DNA of 64,000 nucleotides from Streptomyces sp. LBL (GTDB lineage Bacteria > Actinomycetota > Actinomycetes > Streptomycetales > Streptomycetaceae): positions 124,001 through 188,000 of the forward strand of contig NZ_JARXYX010000010.1 in assembly GCF_029893585.1 (NCBI RefSeq). Direction: 5' to 3'. Below, piece after piece: positions 28,725 to 36,452 of the stretch. Every line of letters starts with the position of its first letter. Within the stretch, counting starts at the first letter, position 1. Below the pieces are notes generated by a model. It did no database searches, was not told the origin of the DNA, and saw only the letters and a list, made by a program, of their open reading frames with translations. Made by a program: the position numbers and the translations under genes.

Positions 28725-31115
28725 TCAGAGGCGGGTCAGGGCCCAGATGCCCACGGCGTAGCAGGCCAGCGCCAGGAGCAGAAGAGTGATCGCCACCTGG
28801 GCGGGTGGGCCGGAGCGGCGGTGCGAGCGTGACATTGCCCGCGCGGAAGACGGAACTCGCGGGACCTGGGCGGTGTATGAAGCAGTAGAGGGTTCGGCGC
28901 TCCGGTGCGGCGGCGGTGTCGGTATCGGCGCCGATGAGTGCTCAGCGGGGTATTGGAGTGCGGACTGCTGGAGGGAGGACAGCACGTGAGTGGGGTCGTG
29001 GGGGGATGCCGGGGCCGCGTGGCGTGGTCGCCTCTGGCGGGGCTGTGGCTGTGGCTGCGGGTATTGCTGCTCTGGAGTGGGTGTGACGGGCGTGGCGGGT
29101 GTGACGGGGGGCCCGGCGGAGGAGGTCGTGGACTGCGGCGGCGGGAGGTGGAAGCTGCCGGTGTCCGACATGGTGGTCGACTGCGTGGGGGTGGGGGGTT
29201 GCGAGGGAGGCGCCGGAACTGCGGGGGTTTCGGCGGGCAGGGGAGCAGCGTCGGGTGGGCGGACGGCAGCGTTCGAGGGGTGGACAGAGGCACCGGCGGG
29301 ATGACCAGGGGTGCTGGTGCGGCGATGTGCTGGGTTGTACTGCTCCGGGCCTCGGCCGGTGCCGTGGCCTGCGTCGGATACGGCGCCCGAGGGCGAGCCG
29401 GACGGGCTGGGGCCGCCTGTCTCGGACCAGTCGTACTCGGCAGCGCCGGACGGCCAGGTGCCGTTTCCGGCGGAGGGGGCGAGGCGACTGTCTCCGGGCG
29501 AGCCCGAGCCGTCGGGCGCCGATTCGTTGGGAACCGAGCCCGCCGAGCCGTCTGACACCCAACCGCCCCCGCCGAAGCCAGCCACTTGGTCCGGGCCGAC
29601 CCCGAGCCGGGCCGACCCCGAGCCGGCCGGATGGTCGGGGCCGAAGTCGGCCAGGTGGTCGGGGCCGGAGCCGTCCCGGGCGGATCCGGGCTCGGCCAAG
29701 CCGTCCCAGCCCGAGTCGGCCAGGCGGCCCGCGCCGGAGTCGGCCGAGTTCGAGCCCGAGCCGACCGAGCCGGGCCACGCCGACAGGGATTCCGCGCCGG
29801 GGCTCGTACTTTGCTCCACACCTGACCGGGGCGCCGTAAGGTCGCTCCCCTGCCCAGAGGCCATCTCGTGGCCGGGGTGCAAGCTGTGGTGGCCTCCGCC
29901 TCCGTCTCGGCCTCCGTCTCGCCCTCCGCCTCCGTCCCGCCCTCCGCCTCCGCTACCTCCGTTGCCGTCTCGGCCTCCTACGCCCCCACCGGCGCCGCCC
30001 CCGCCTCGGCTCCCGTATCCGCCTGCCCAGCCTTCTCCCTCTTCTCCTCCGTCGGCCCTCCCGCCGTTTCCTTCCCTGCCGCCTCCCTCGGCGATTCCGG
30101 ACCCGGGAACCTGGAACCCCGGGACCCCGGCCTCGGGAATTTTGCCCGCGAGACCTTCTTCCCCGTCTTCCTGCCCCGGCCGGGAAGGTCTCGTCACAGA
30201 ACTCGTCTGCCCTGGCTCCACTCCCGGTGCCTGTTTGAGGGGCCCTTCGGGGGCGAAGCCCGGGGGGAGCGGGCCTAGCTGGTCGAAGATTTCGATCAGT
30301 TCGTCGTCGGGGGCGGGATCCGGGAGCAGCTCCACGGCGGATGCGAGCGCCTTGCGTGTCCCCGTGACCGTGCGGAAGCGGGCCTGGGGATCCGGCTGGA
30401 GCATCGACGCGATGACCTGCCAGAGCGGCTCGGGGACGCTCTGGGGCGCGCTGGGGGTGCCGTGAGCGGCGAAGTACTGCACGAGGGCCTTGGCGTCCGG
30501 CTTGGCGCCCTCCAGCAGATACAGCGCGACGAGTCCCACGGCGAACAGGTCCGCGGGGAAGTCCGGCTCCGCGCCCATCATCTGCTCGGGGGCGATGTAA
30601 CCGGGCGTTCCGACCACGAGGTTGGTCTCCGTCAGCCGTGGTTCGCCCAGCCGCATCGCGATGCCGAAGTCGGACAGCCGCAGCCGGGGCCGACCCGTAC
30701 CGGTGGCCTCCAGCAGGATGTTGGCGGGCTTGATGTCACGGTGGACCACGCCTTCCGCGTGTACCGCGGCCAGCCCGGCCAGGAGCTGGTCGAGCAGGAT
30801 GCAGACGAAGGGGGGAGGCAGGGGGCCGTAGTCGCCGACGAGGTGGACCAGAGAGCCACCGGCGACCAGGTCCATGGTGAACAGGACCTTGTCGTCGTCG
30901 GCGGCCCAGCTGGCGGGCGCGAGCACATGGGGGTGGTCGATCCGCAGCGCCTGTTCGCGGACGAAGCGCAACAGCGAGTGAGCGTCGCGCTGTTGGAGAA
31001 CCTTGGCGGCCACATAGCGTCGGCGGCGGTGGTCCCAGGCACGCCAGACGGCGCCGACGCCACCGCGCCCGATCGGGTCGACCAGTTCGTATCGTCCGGC
31101 GAAGACCTCACCCAT
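28725..31115 (-). CDS. Membrane-anchored serine/threonine protein kinase with long low-complexity region
   Basis: 796 residues. The N-terminal Hanks-type kinase domain (about 8-265) has the Gly loop GRGGVGAVW, VAIK-equivalent VAAKVL, catalytic HRDIKPANI, DFG as SDFGIA, and GTPGYIAPEQ, so it looks active. About 470 residues of Gly-, Pro-, Ser- and Glu-rich sequence follow, including a nearly pure Gly/Arg/Asp/Asn stretch. A single helix (AITLLLLALACYAVGIWAL) lies at the extreme C-terminus with almost nothing outside. It therefore lacks PASTA or another sensor domain. The XRE regulator gene lies 201 bp upstream on the same strand. Confidence 0.9.
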   Translation of the reverse strand: MGEVFAGRYELVDPIGRGGVGAVWRAWDHRRRRYVAAKVLQQRDAHSLLRFVREQALRIDHPHVLAPASWAADDDKVLFTMDLVAGGSLVHLVGDYGPLPPPFVCILLDQLLAGLAAVHAEGVVHRDIKPANILLEATGTGRPRLRLSDFGIAMRLGEPRLTETNLVVGTPGYIAPEQMMGAEPDFPADLFAVGLVALYLLEGAKPDAKALVQYFAAHGTPSAPQSVPEPLWQVIASMLQPDPQARFRTVTGTRKALASAVELLPDPAPDDELIEIFDQLGPLPPGFAPEGPLKQAPGVEPGQTSSVTRPSRPGQEDGEEGLAGKIPEAGVPGFQVPGSGIAEGGGREGNGGRADGGEEGEGWAGGYGSRGGGGAGGGVGGRDGNGGSGGGGRDGGGGRDGGRDGGGGHHSLHPGHEMASGQGSDLTAPRSGVEQSTSPGAESLSAWPGSVGSGSNSADSGAGRLADSGWDGLAEPGSARDGSGPDHLADFGPDHPAGSGSARLGVGPDQVAGFGGGGWVSDGSAGSVPNESAPDGSGSPGDSRLAPSAGNGTWPSGAAEYDWSETGGPSPSGSPSGAVSDAGHGTGRGPEQYNPAHRRTSTPGHPAGASVHPSNAAVRPPDAAPLPAETPAVPAPPSQPPTPTQSTTMSDTGSFHLPPPQSTTSSAGPPVTPATPVTPTPEQQYPQPQPQPRQRRPRHAAPASPHDPTHVLSSLQQSALQYPAEHSSAPIPTPPPHRSAEPSTASYTAQVPRVPSSARAMSRSHRRSGPPAQVAITLLLLALACYAVGIWALTRL

Positions 31116-31316
31116 GGCTGTGCGTCGCTCCTCCCCCTTCGGTTTCCCCCGTTACCCCCCTTGCTTCCCCCTTGAGGAGGGATACGACCCCTCCCGTGCC
31201 GTCGCCGGTGAGTGACACACCCCCATGTGTCTCCCCCGACGAGCGTCACGCCCCCCTCGTGTCTCCTCTTACCGTCGGCCCGGCTGCCGAACCCCTTCGG
31301 TGACCGGGACGCGGGT

Positions 31317-31865
31317 TCAGCTCTGGTGGGACTGGTAGTGCGCGACGGCGTCGGAGGTGCGGCCGGCGCCGTACACCCGGAGGAACTCTGCCAGTTCCGG
31401 GTGGGTCGGGGCGAGGGTGTCGGCCGCATCGATGATGTCTCCCGCGGCCGCGACCGAGCGCAGCAGCGACTGGATCTCGCGGACGACCCGCTTGACCGTG
31501 GGCGCTCCCGAACTGCTCGTTGTCTGCGTGGTGTTGTTGAGTACCGAGCCCCCCTGCGACTTCTTGATCTCTTCCATGCGGTCGGTCGCCTCGGCCGCGC
31601 TGACGCTGCCGTCCGCGACCTGCCCCGCCAGGTCCTGCAGCAGCTGCACGCGCTGGACCACTGCGGGGTTGCCGATCTTTGCCCGCTGACCGCTCATCAG
31701 CTGTGACAGCATCGGTGCCGACAGTCCCAGCACCCCCGCGAGACGAGCCTGGTTGAGGCCAAGATCGTCGATGAGCTTACGGAAGAGCGCCCCCAGCGGC
31801 TCCCCGTACCAATTCCGCTGCAGTTCCCGCGCTCTTGCGGTCGCTTCCTGCTGTGCGGCGTCCAT
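31317..31865 (-). CDS. XRE-type helix-turn-helix regulator
   Basis: 182 residues. A helix-turn-helix lies at about residues 30-65, with LNQARLAGVLGLSAPMLSQLMSG. A Ser/Thr/Asn linker leads to a C-terminal helical domain (EIQSLLRSVAAAGDIIDAAD...) that probably oligomerises or binds a ligand. The frame extends to 31925, but ATG 31865 has GGAG at a 5-nt spacing and starts MDAAQQEAT. Position suggests it may regulate itself and the downstream kinase gene. Confidence 0.85.
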   Translation of the reverse strand: MDAAQQEATARARELQRNWYGEPLGALFRKLIDDLGLNQARLAGVLGLSAPMLSQLMSGQRAKIGNPAVVQRVQLLQDLAGQVADGSVSAAEATDRMEEIKKSQGGSVLNNTTQTTSSSGAPTVKRVVREIQSLLRSVAAAGDIIDAADTLAPTHPELAEFLRVYGAGRTSDAVAHYQSHQS

Positions 31866-32045
31866 TGCGTCTCCCCATCGCTTCCCCAAAAACCGCGGTT
31901 CGCGGTAGCGAACCACGCGGAGCATCTTACGGAGAGTGGTCGTCGGCGGGGACCCCCAATCTTTTTGCGGAATCCCGGGGGTGACCCGGTACTCTGGTCT
32001 GCGACGCCCACCGGTACCCGGTTCTTCCGGCGGACGTCCGTCTTC

Positions 32046-32118
32046 GGGGCCTTAGCTCAGTTGGTAGAGCGCTGTCTTTGCATGGCAGATGTCAGGGGTT
32101 CGACTCCCCTAGGCTCCA
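32046..32118 (+). tRNA. tRNA-Ala (anticodon TGC)
   Basis: 73-nt cloverleaf. Acceptor GGGGCCT pairs with AGGCTCC (one G-T wobble), D-arm GCTCAGTTGGTAGAGC, anticodon loop TTTGCAT with TGC, T-arm AGGGGTTCGACTCCCCT. Discriminator A; CCA is not encoded. Confidence 0.97.
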
Positions 32119-32125
32119 CGCACGC

Positions 32126-32165
32126 AACCCCTCCACCTGCGGAAACGCTGGTGGAGGGGTTTTTT
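32126..32165 (+). terminator. Terminator after tRNA-Ala
   Basis: 12-bp perfect stem AACCCCTCCACC / GGTGGAGGGGTT with a 12-nt loop, followed by TTTT. Confidence 0.85.
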
Positions 32166-32258
32166 GTGCGCTGCGGGCGAGCAACAGCCCATACGGCGGC
32201 GGGAGTTCGGGCCGGGTGTCCACGCCCCGGCGCCCGATTTCGCAGGGAGACTCCTTCT

Positions 32259-32272
32259 GTTTCACGTGAAAC
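32259..32272. promoter_or_regulatory. parS: parS site (perfect GTTTCACGTGAAAC)
   Basis: Exact consensus in non-coding DNA between tRNA-Ala and the DUF5324 gene, about 17 kb to the right of oriC. Confidence 0.95.
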
Positions 32273-32299
32273 CCTGCGGCTCTGCCCCCGTTTCGCCGC

Positions 32300-32313
32300 G
32301 TTTCACATGAAAC
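32300..32313. promoter_or_regulatory. parS: parS-like site, one mismatch (GTTTCACATGAAAC)
   Basis: 13 of 14 matches, 41 bp from the perfect site at 32259. The two form a closely spaced pair (four helical turns). Confidence 0.7.
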
Positions 32314-32325
32314 TGTCCCTTTACC

Positions 32326-32388
32326 GCCATGCCGTGGGGCAGGAGGCCTCAAGGTCAGACTTCAAGGTCTCCTGCCCCACGGCATGGC
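32326..32388. terminator. Very long perfect hairpin downstream of the DUF5324 gene
   Basis: A 20-bp perfect inverted repeat, arms 32326-32345 and 32369-32388, with a 23-nt interior that can extend the stem imperfectly. It lies 18 bp beyond the stop of the minus-strand gene and next to the paired parS sites. Most simply it is a strong terminator without a T-tract. Confidence 0.7.
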
Positions 32389-32406
32389 CGACGGCTCGGC
32401 GGAACG

Positions 32407-33120
32407 TCAGTGCCCTTCGTCGCGGTGGGTGGCCTCCTCGTCGGCCTGCTTGGCCTGGACCTCGGGGTCGAGGTCGGACTGGCCACTGCCGTCCACGGAG
32501 GTCAGCCGGCTCGCTTCGGGAACCTCCGTCGCGGCGGGCGGTTCGACCAGCCAGTCAGGATTGGCCTGCTTGTCCCACCACTTCCACGCTGTGAAGGCGC
32601 CACCGGCGACGATGCCCGCAATGGCCAGCGCCTTCGCGAGCCGACCGGCCCGCGCCCGCCGTTGCTGCTTGCGGATCAGCTTCTGAATCTCCTTCGGCGA
32701 GACCTGACCGCGCAGGGCGGCCAGAGCGGCGGCGCTACGGGCGGCCGCCTCGTCCCGGACGGGTCCGGCCGAGGCCACCGCCTGCTCAAGCCTTGGCCTG
32801 GAGTAGTCGGCGGCCTGCTTGGCGGCCTTGCGGGTACGTGCGGCGGCCTCGTGTGCGGCATGGTCGACCTTCGGCGGGACATGGGCGAGAGCCTGCGAGC
32901 GGGCCTGGTCCAGACGCGGCGCCACGTAGGCGTCGTACTGGACGCGGGCCTGTTCGGCGGCCTGCGTCACCTTCGGCGCGAGCCGTACGCGTGCCTCGTG
33001 CGTGTAGTGCGCGGCCCTGTCCTTGGCTGTGTCGGCGAAGGGTGCCACCACTTCCGCGGCGTGCAGCACGCTGCCCTTCGCCGAGCCGGTCGCGGCGCGC
33101 ACGCTGTCGATGCGGGTCAC
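32407..33120 (-). CDS. DUF5324 family protein, Ala-rich helical with membrane segment
   Basis: 237 residues. The first 150 are Ala/Arg/Lys/Gln-rich heptad-like helices (SAKGSVLHAAEVVAPFADTA...) suggesting an amphipathic coiled structure. A hydrophobic segment at about 167-180 (ALAIAGIVAGGAFTAW) is followed by an acidic tail ending DEGH. It resembles the streptomycete DUF5324 family from memory. The function is unknown; the repeated A-x-x-x-A-R pattern recalls apolipoprotein- or phasin-like surface binding. GTG start with GGAGGAGGA upstream. Confidence 0.8.
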   Translation of the reverse strand: MTRIDSVRAATGSAKGSVLHAAEVVAPFADTAKDRAAHYTHEARVRLAPKVTQAAEQARVQYDAYVAPRLDQARSQALAHVPPKVDHAAHEAAARTRKAAKQAADYSRPRLEQAVASAGPVRDEAAARSAAALAALRGQVSPKEIQKLIRKQQRRARAGRLAKALAIAGIVAGGAFTAWKWWDKQANPDWLVEPPAATEVPEASRLTSVDGSGQSDLDPEVQAKQADEEATHRDEGH

Positions 33121-33481
33121 AGGTTCCTCCTCCTCCGTGGCGTACGGTATTTCGACTTTCCCCCCTTTTACGGATCATGCCTGTCCGGGCAATACTGGGC
33201 ATGTGAGGGCGGGCATCCGGGTCATGACGACTGACCCCGGGCCACCTCCGATCAGGAGCTTTTCAAGATCCAATCGCGGGCAACAGCGGATGAATACAGG
33301 ACAACAGGAGCTTGTCGTCGACAATGCCACGGATCGTCGCGCCGCGCCTCCGGACCGGAGTCACTCGCCGGATTTCTGCAAGCCAAACCGTTGAAGCCGG
33401 ACGTACGGGCGGGCGTCGGGCGACGCACGACATGAACCGTGCAAGGATCCGTGGGGTACAAAAGACAACGGAAGGCAGATC
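33121..33481. other. Divergent intergenic region DUF5324 / cyclophilin
   Basis: 361 bp with promoter space for both genes. No supported gene or convincing hairpin. Moderately lower GC than the flanking genes. Confidence 0.5.
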
Positions 33482-34009
33482 GTGGCCGAGCAGCTTTACG
33501 CCACCCTGAAGACGAACCACGGGGACATCGAAGTCCGGCTCCTGCCGAACCACACCCCCAAGACGGTCCGGAACTTCGTCGAACTCGCTCAGGGCGAGCG
33601 CGAGTGGACCCACCCGGCCACCGGCGAGAAGTCCTCCGAGAAGCTCTACGACGGCACGGTCTTCCACCGGGTCATCAGCGGCTTCATGATCCAGGGCGGT
33701 GACCCGCTGGGCACCGGCATCGGCGGCCCGGGCTACGAGTTCGGGGACGAGTTCCACCCCGATCTCTCCTTCAACAAGCCCTACCTCCTGGCCATGGCCA
33801 ATGCCGGCCCGGGCACCAACGGCTCGCAGTTCTTCATCACCGTCTCCCCGACGGCCTGGCTGACCCGCAAGCACACCATCTTCGGCGAGGTCACCGATCC
33901 GGCCAGCCAGAAGGTCGTGGACGCCATCGCCACCGTCCCCACGACCCGGCCCAACGATCGCCCGGTCAACGACGTCGTCATCGAGTCGGTCGTCATCGAG
34001 ACCCGATAG
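33482..34009 (+). CDS. Peptidyl-prolyl cis-trans isomerase, cyclophilin type
   Basis: 175 residues, a single cyclophilin domain. Catalytic and cyclosporin-site residues are visible: FHRVISGFMIQGGDP (with the catalytic Arg), the AMANAGPGTNGSQFFIT signature, and HTIFGEV near the end. The absence of a signal peptide makes it cytoplasmic. It accelerates proline isomerisation during folding. The GTG start has GGAAGGCAGATC upstream, and a hairpin follows the stop. Confidence 0.95.
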   Translation: MAEQLYATLKTNHGDIEVRLLPNHTPKTVRNFVELAQGEREWTHPATGEKSSEKLYDGTVFHRVISGFMIQGGDPLGTGIGGPGYEFGDEFHPDLSFNKPYLLAMANAGPGTNGSQFFITVSPTAWLTRKHTIFGEVTDPASQKVVDAIATVPTTRPNDRPVNDVVIESVVIETR

Positions 34010-34031
34010 GGCCGGCCCACGAGGAACCAAT

Positions 34032-34063
34032 CGCCCCGCTCATCCGTAAGGATGGGCGGGGCG
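34032..34063 (+). terminator. Terminator after the cyclophilin gene
   Basis: 14-bp stem CGCCCCGCTCATCC / GGATGGGCGGGGCG (one wobble) with a GTAA tetraloop, 22 bp beyond the stop and before the rhomboid gene. Confidence 0.8.
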
Positions 34064-34096
34064 AGTGCATGTGCGTACGACGACTTAGGGGATGTC

Positions 34097-34984
34097 ATGG
34101 ACCAGGCGGCAAGCAGTTCGCAGGGTGCCCAGAGCCTGCCCGGCTGCTACCGGCACCCGGACCGCGAGACCGGCATCCGCTGCACCCGCTGCGAGCGTCC
34201 GATCTGCCCGGAGTGCATGGTCAGCGCCTCCGTCGGCTTCCAGTGCCCCGACTGCGTCCGCGACGCTTCCGGCACGGGCCACGCCGCCACCGCTGCCCAG
34301 CCCCGGACCCTCGCCGGCGGCACGGTAGTGGCCGATCCCCGCCTGTTCACCAAGATCCTCATCGGCATCAACCTCGCGGTGTTCATCGCGGTCAAGGCCT
34401 CCCCGTCGCTCCTGAACGACCTGTGGCTGGTCGGTGCCTGGCCCCCGGCGCCCTTCGCCCCGACCGAGGGCGTCGCCGACGGCGAGTGGTACCGCCTGGT
34501 GACCTCGATGTTCACGCACCAGGAGTACTGGCACATCGGGTTCAACATGCTCAGCCTGTGGTGGCTCGGCGGACCCCTGGAAGCAGCCCTGGGCCGGGCG
34601 CGCTATCTCACGGTCTACTTCGTCTCAGGCCTCGCAGGCAGCACCCTCGCCTATCTCCTTGCATCCCCGAGCACGGCCACACTGGGCGCCTCCGGAGCCA
34701 TTTTCGGTCTCTTCGGCGCCACAGCCGTCCTGATGCGCCGCCGCAACTACGACATGCGGCCGATCATCGCCCTGCTGGTGATCAACCTGATCTTCACCTT
34801 CAACCCCGGGTTCAACATCTCCTGGCAGGCCCACATCGGCGGCCTGGTCGCAGGCGTGATCACCGGATACGCCATGGTGCACGCTCCCCGCGAGCGCCGC
34901 GCGCTGATCCAGTACGGCACCTGTGCGGCCGTCCTCGCCGCCCTAGTGATCATGACGCTGCTGAGGACGGCCCAGCTCACCTGA
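34097..34984 (+). CDS. Rhomboid family intramembrane serine protease with N-terminal zinc-binding domain
   Basis: 295 residues. The first about 55 carry a B-box-like zinc site (GCYRHPDRETGIRCTRCERP, then CPECMV and FQCPDC). Six transmembrane helices follow. The catalytic Ser is in GASGAIFGLFG and the catalytic His in QAHIGGL; the L1-loop region contains W and R residues. It cleaves membrane proteins within the bilayer; substrates are unknown. ATG 34097 is chosen (MDQAASSSQGAQ) over the upstream frame start at 34052, which runs through the terminator hairpin. Confidence 0.94.
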   Translation: MDQAASSSQGAQSLPGCYRHPDRETGIRCTRCERPICPECMVSASVGFQCPDCVRDASGTGHAATAAQPRTLAGGTVVADPRLFTKILIGINLAVFIAVKASPSLLNDLWLVGAWPPAPFAPTEGVADGEWYRLVTSMFTHQEYWHIGFNMLSLWWLGGPLEAALGRARYLTVYFVSGLAGSTLAYLLASPSTATLGASGAIFGLFGATAVLMRRRNYDMRPIIALLVINLIFTFNPGFNISWQAHIGGLVAGVITGYAMVHAPRERRALIQYGTCAAVLAALVIMTLLRTAQLT

Positions 34985-35013
34985 GTCGCACCGAGGGCCA
35001 CGTGAGCGGCCTG

Positions 35014-35229
35014 TTGTCCACAGCGTGTGCCGGATCTTGTGCATACCGTGCGGACACAGCTGCGCCCCCTGCCGTCGACCCATGTTTCCGCAGGTCAGGC
35101 AGGGGGCGAACGGGCTTTCGATTGCCGGTCAGTCAGTCATACCGGCGTCAACGCCCGAGGAGTTATCCACAGATCGTCGTTTCTTTTCCCCACCGTGTGG
35201 ATAGTGGCTGTGGATAACTCAGTGGATAG
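35014..35229. promoter_or_regulatory. DnaA-box cluster between rhomboid gene and crgA
   Basis: Three perfect boxes, TTGTCCACA (35014-35022), TTATCCACA (35163-35171) and TGTGGATAA (35209-35217), plus TGTGGATAG (35196-35204) and the weaker AGTGGATAG (35221-35229). The boxes match the consensus better than those in oriC and lie about 20 kb to its right. Clusters of high-affinity DnaA boxes outside oriC that titrate DnaA have been described in S. coelicolor. Confidence 0.8.
35063..35108. terminator. Inverted repeat between rhomboid gene and crgA
   Basis: Perfect 11-bp arms CGCCCCCTGCC / GGCAGGGGGCG separated by 24 nt, between convergent genes and inside the DnaA-box cluster. Confidence 0.5.
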
Positions 35230-35264
35230 CCCTGGGCAGAGGTGTGTTCACCTGCCCGTGGCCG

Positions 35265-35519
35265 CTACTTCCACTGTGTCGAGACACCGAATCCGGCGGC
35301 GATGAAGCCGAAGCCCACCACGATGTTCCAGTTGCCCAGCTGGTCGATGGGCAGCGAACCGTCGGTCACATAGAAGACGACGATCCAGGCCAGGCCGATG
35401 AGGAACATGGCCAGCATCACGGGTGCTACCCATGCTCGGCTGTTCAGTTTGATGGCGGTCGCCTGCTTCGCCGGCGGCGGCGTGTAGTCGGCCTTCTTGC
35501 GGATACGTGACTTCGGCAC
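35265..35519 (-). CDS. crgA: Cell division inhibitor CrgA
   Basis: 84 residues, exactly the streptomycete CrgA length. A basic N-terminus with the conserved [15 protein letters not shown] is followed by two transmembrane helices ([21 protein letters not shown] and the [16 protein letters not shown] segment). CrgA inhibits FtsZ-ring formation and coordinates growth with septation in aerial hyphae. The GTG start at 35519 follows GAGAGACCCTC, with the frame open upstream. It is divergent from the DUF881 gene and is a likely reader of the nearby DnaA-box cluster only by position. Confidence 0.95.
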   Translation of the reverse strand: MPKSRIRKKADYTPPPAKQATAIKLNSRAWVAPVMLAMFLIGLAWIVVFYVTDGSLPIDQLGNWNIVVGFGFIAAGFGVSTQWK

Positions 35520-35657
35520 GAGGGTCTCTCCTGTCGATGCGCTGCGTGGCCGCGCAGGGAACGTGGGCTCCGAGGCAGCGTACAAGGGGACCCTTAGCGC
35601 TCCCCCGGGCGTCCGTTAGCGTAGTGCTTCCGCGGTGCCGAAGGAGATAAGGGTACG

Positions 35658-36437
35658 TTGAGCAATTCTGCCGACTCCCCCGGGACGGGATCCAGTCCTG
35701 CCCGCCGACGAGGTTTCCGGCCGGTGCGGGTGCTCACAGCGGGCGTCTTCGCTCTCGCGGGGCTCATTTTCTTCACCAGCTTCAATACGGCCAAGGGCAC
35801 CAATATCCGGACGGACACGTCCCTTCTGAAGCTGTCGGACCTCATCCAGGAGCGCAGTCGCAAGAACGGGGAGCAGGACGAGTCCAACGCGACTCTGCGC
35901 CACGACATCGAGTCGCTCGCCGAGCGGGACGACGGCAGCACCAAGGCCGAGGACGCCAAACTGGCGGCCCTGGAGCGGAACGCGGGCACGCAGAAGCTCA
36001 CGGGGAAGGCGCTCTCGGTGACCCTCAACGACGCCCCGCCGAACGCCACCGCCAAGCTCCCCGGCTATCCCGAGCCGCAGCCCGACTACCTGGTCATCCA
36101 CCAACAGGACCTCCAGGCGGTGGTGAACGCCCTGTGGAAGGGCGGCGCCCAGGGCATCAAGGTCATGGACCAGCGGCTGATCTCCACCAGTGCTGTGCGC
36201 TGCGTGGGCAACACCCTGATCCTCCAGGGCCGTGTCTATTCACCCCCGTACAAGATCACGGCGGTCGGTGACCCGGAGAAGCTGAGGAAGACGCTCACCG
36301 CGTCCCCGGCGATCCAGAACTACATGGTCTACGTCAACGTCTACGGGCTCGGCTGGAAAGTCGAGGAGGACGGACGGGTGACTCTGCCCGGCTACTCGGG
36401 CACAGTGGATCTGCAGTACGCGAAGCCTGTGGAGTAG
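35658..36437 (+). CDS. DUF881 family protein (secreted/membrane-anchored, coiled-coil)
   Basis: 259 residues. An N-terminal helix (VLTAGVFALAGLIFFTSF) anchors an extracellular part. A coiled coil (about 60-120, heavy in Glu/Asp/Ser/Arg) is followed by the DUF881 core (about 120-255) with VIHQQDLQAVVNALWKGGAQ and RCVGNTLILQGRVYSPPY. DUF881 genes are typically near division and sortase genes in actinobacteria; the function is unknown. The start is taken as TTG 35658 (AAGGAG at 35640 and AGGG nearer). The sortase gene follows after 15 bp. Confidence 0.85.
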   Translation: MSNSADSPGTGSSPARRRGFRPVRVLTAGVFALAGLIFFTSFNTAKGTNIRTDTSLLKLSDLIQERSRKNGEQDESNATLRHDIESLAERDDGSTKAEDAKLAALERNAGTQKLTGKALSVTLNDAPPNATAKLPGYPEPQPDYLVIHQQDLQAVVNALWKGGAQGIKVMDQRLISTSAVRCVGNTLILQGRVYSPPYKITAVGDPEKLRKTLTASPAIQNYMVYVNVYGLGWKVEEDGRVTLPGYSGTVDLQYAKPVE

Positions 36438-36452
36438 CCGCCGGGGGGCCCT

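Noticed and set aside
25366..32118. Interval between tRNA-Ile and tRNA-Ala as an integrated element
   Set aside because: No integrase, no duplicated tRNA 3' ends acting as att sites, and the genes inside (DLW-39, kinase, XRE) have normal Streptomyces composition.
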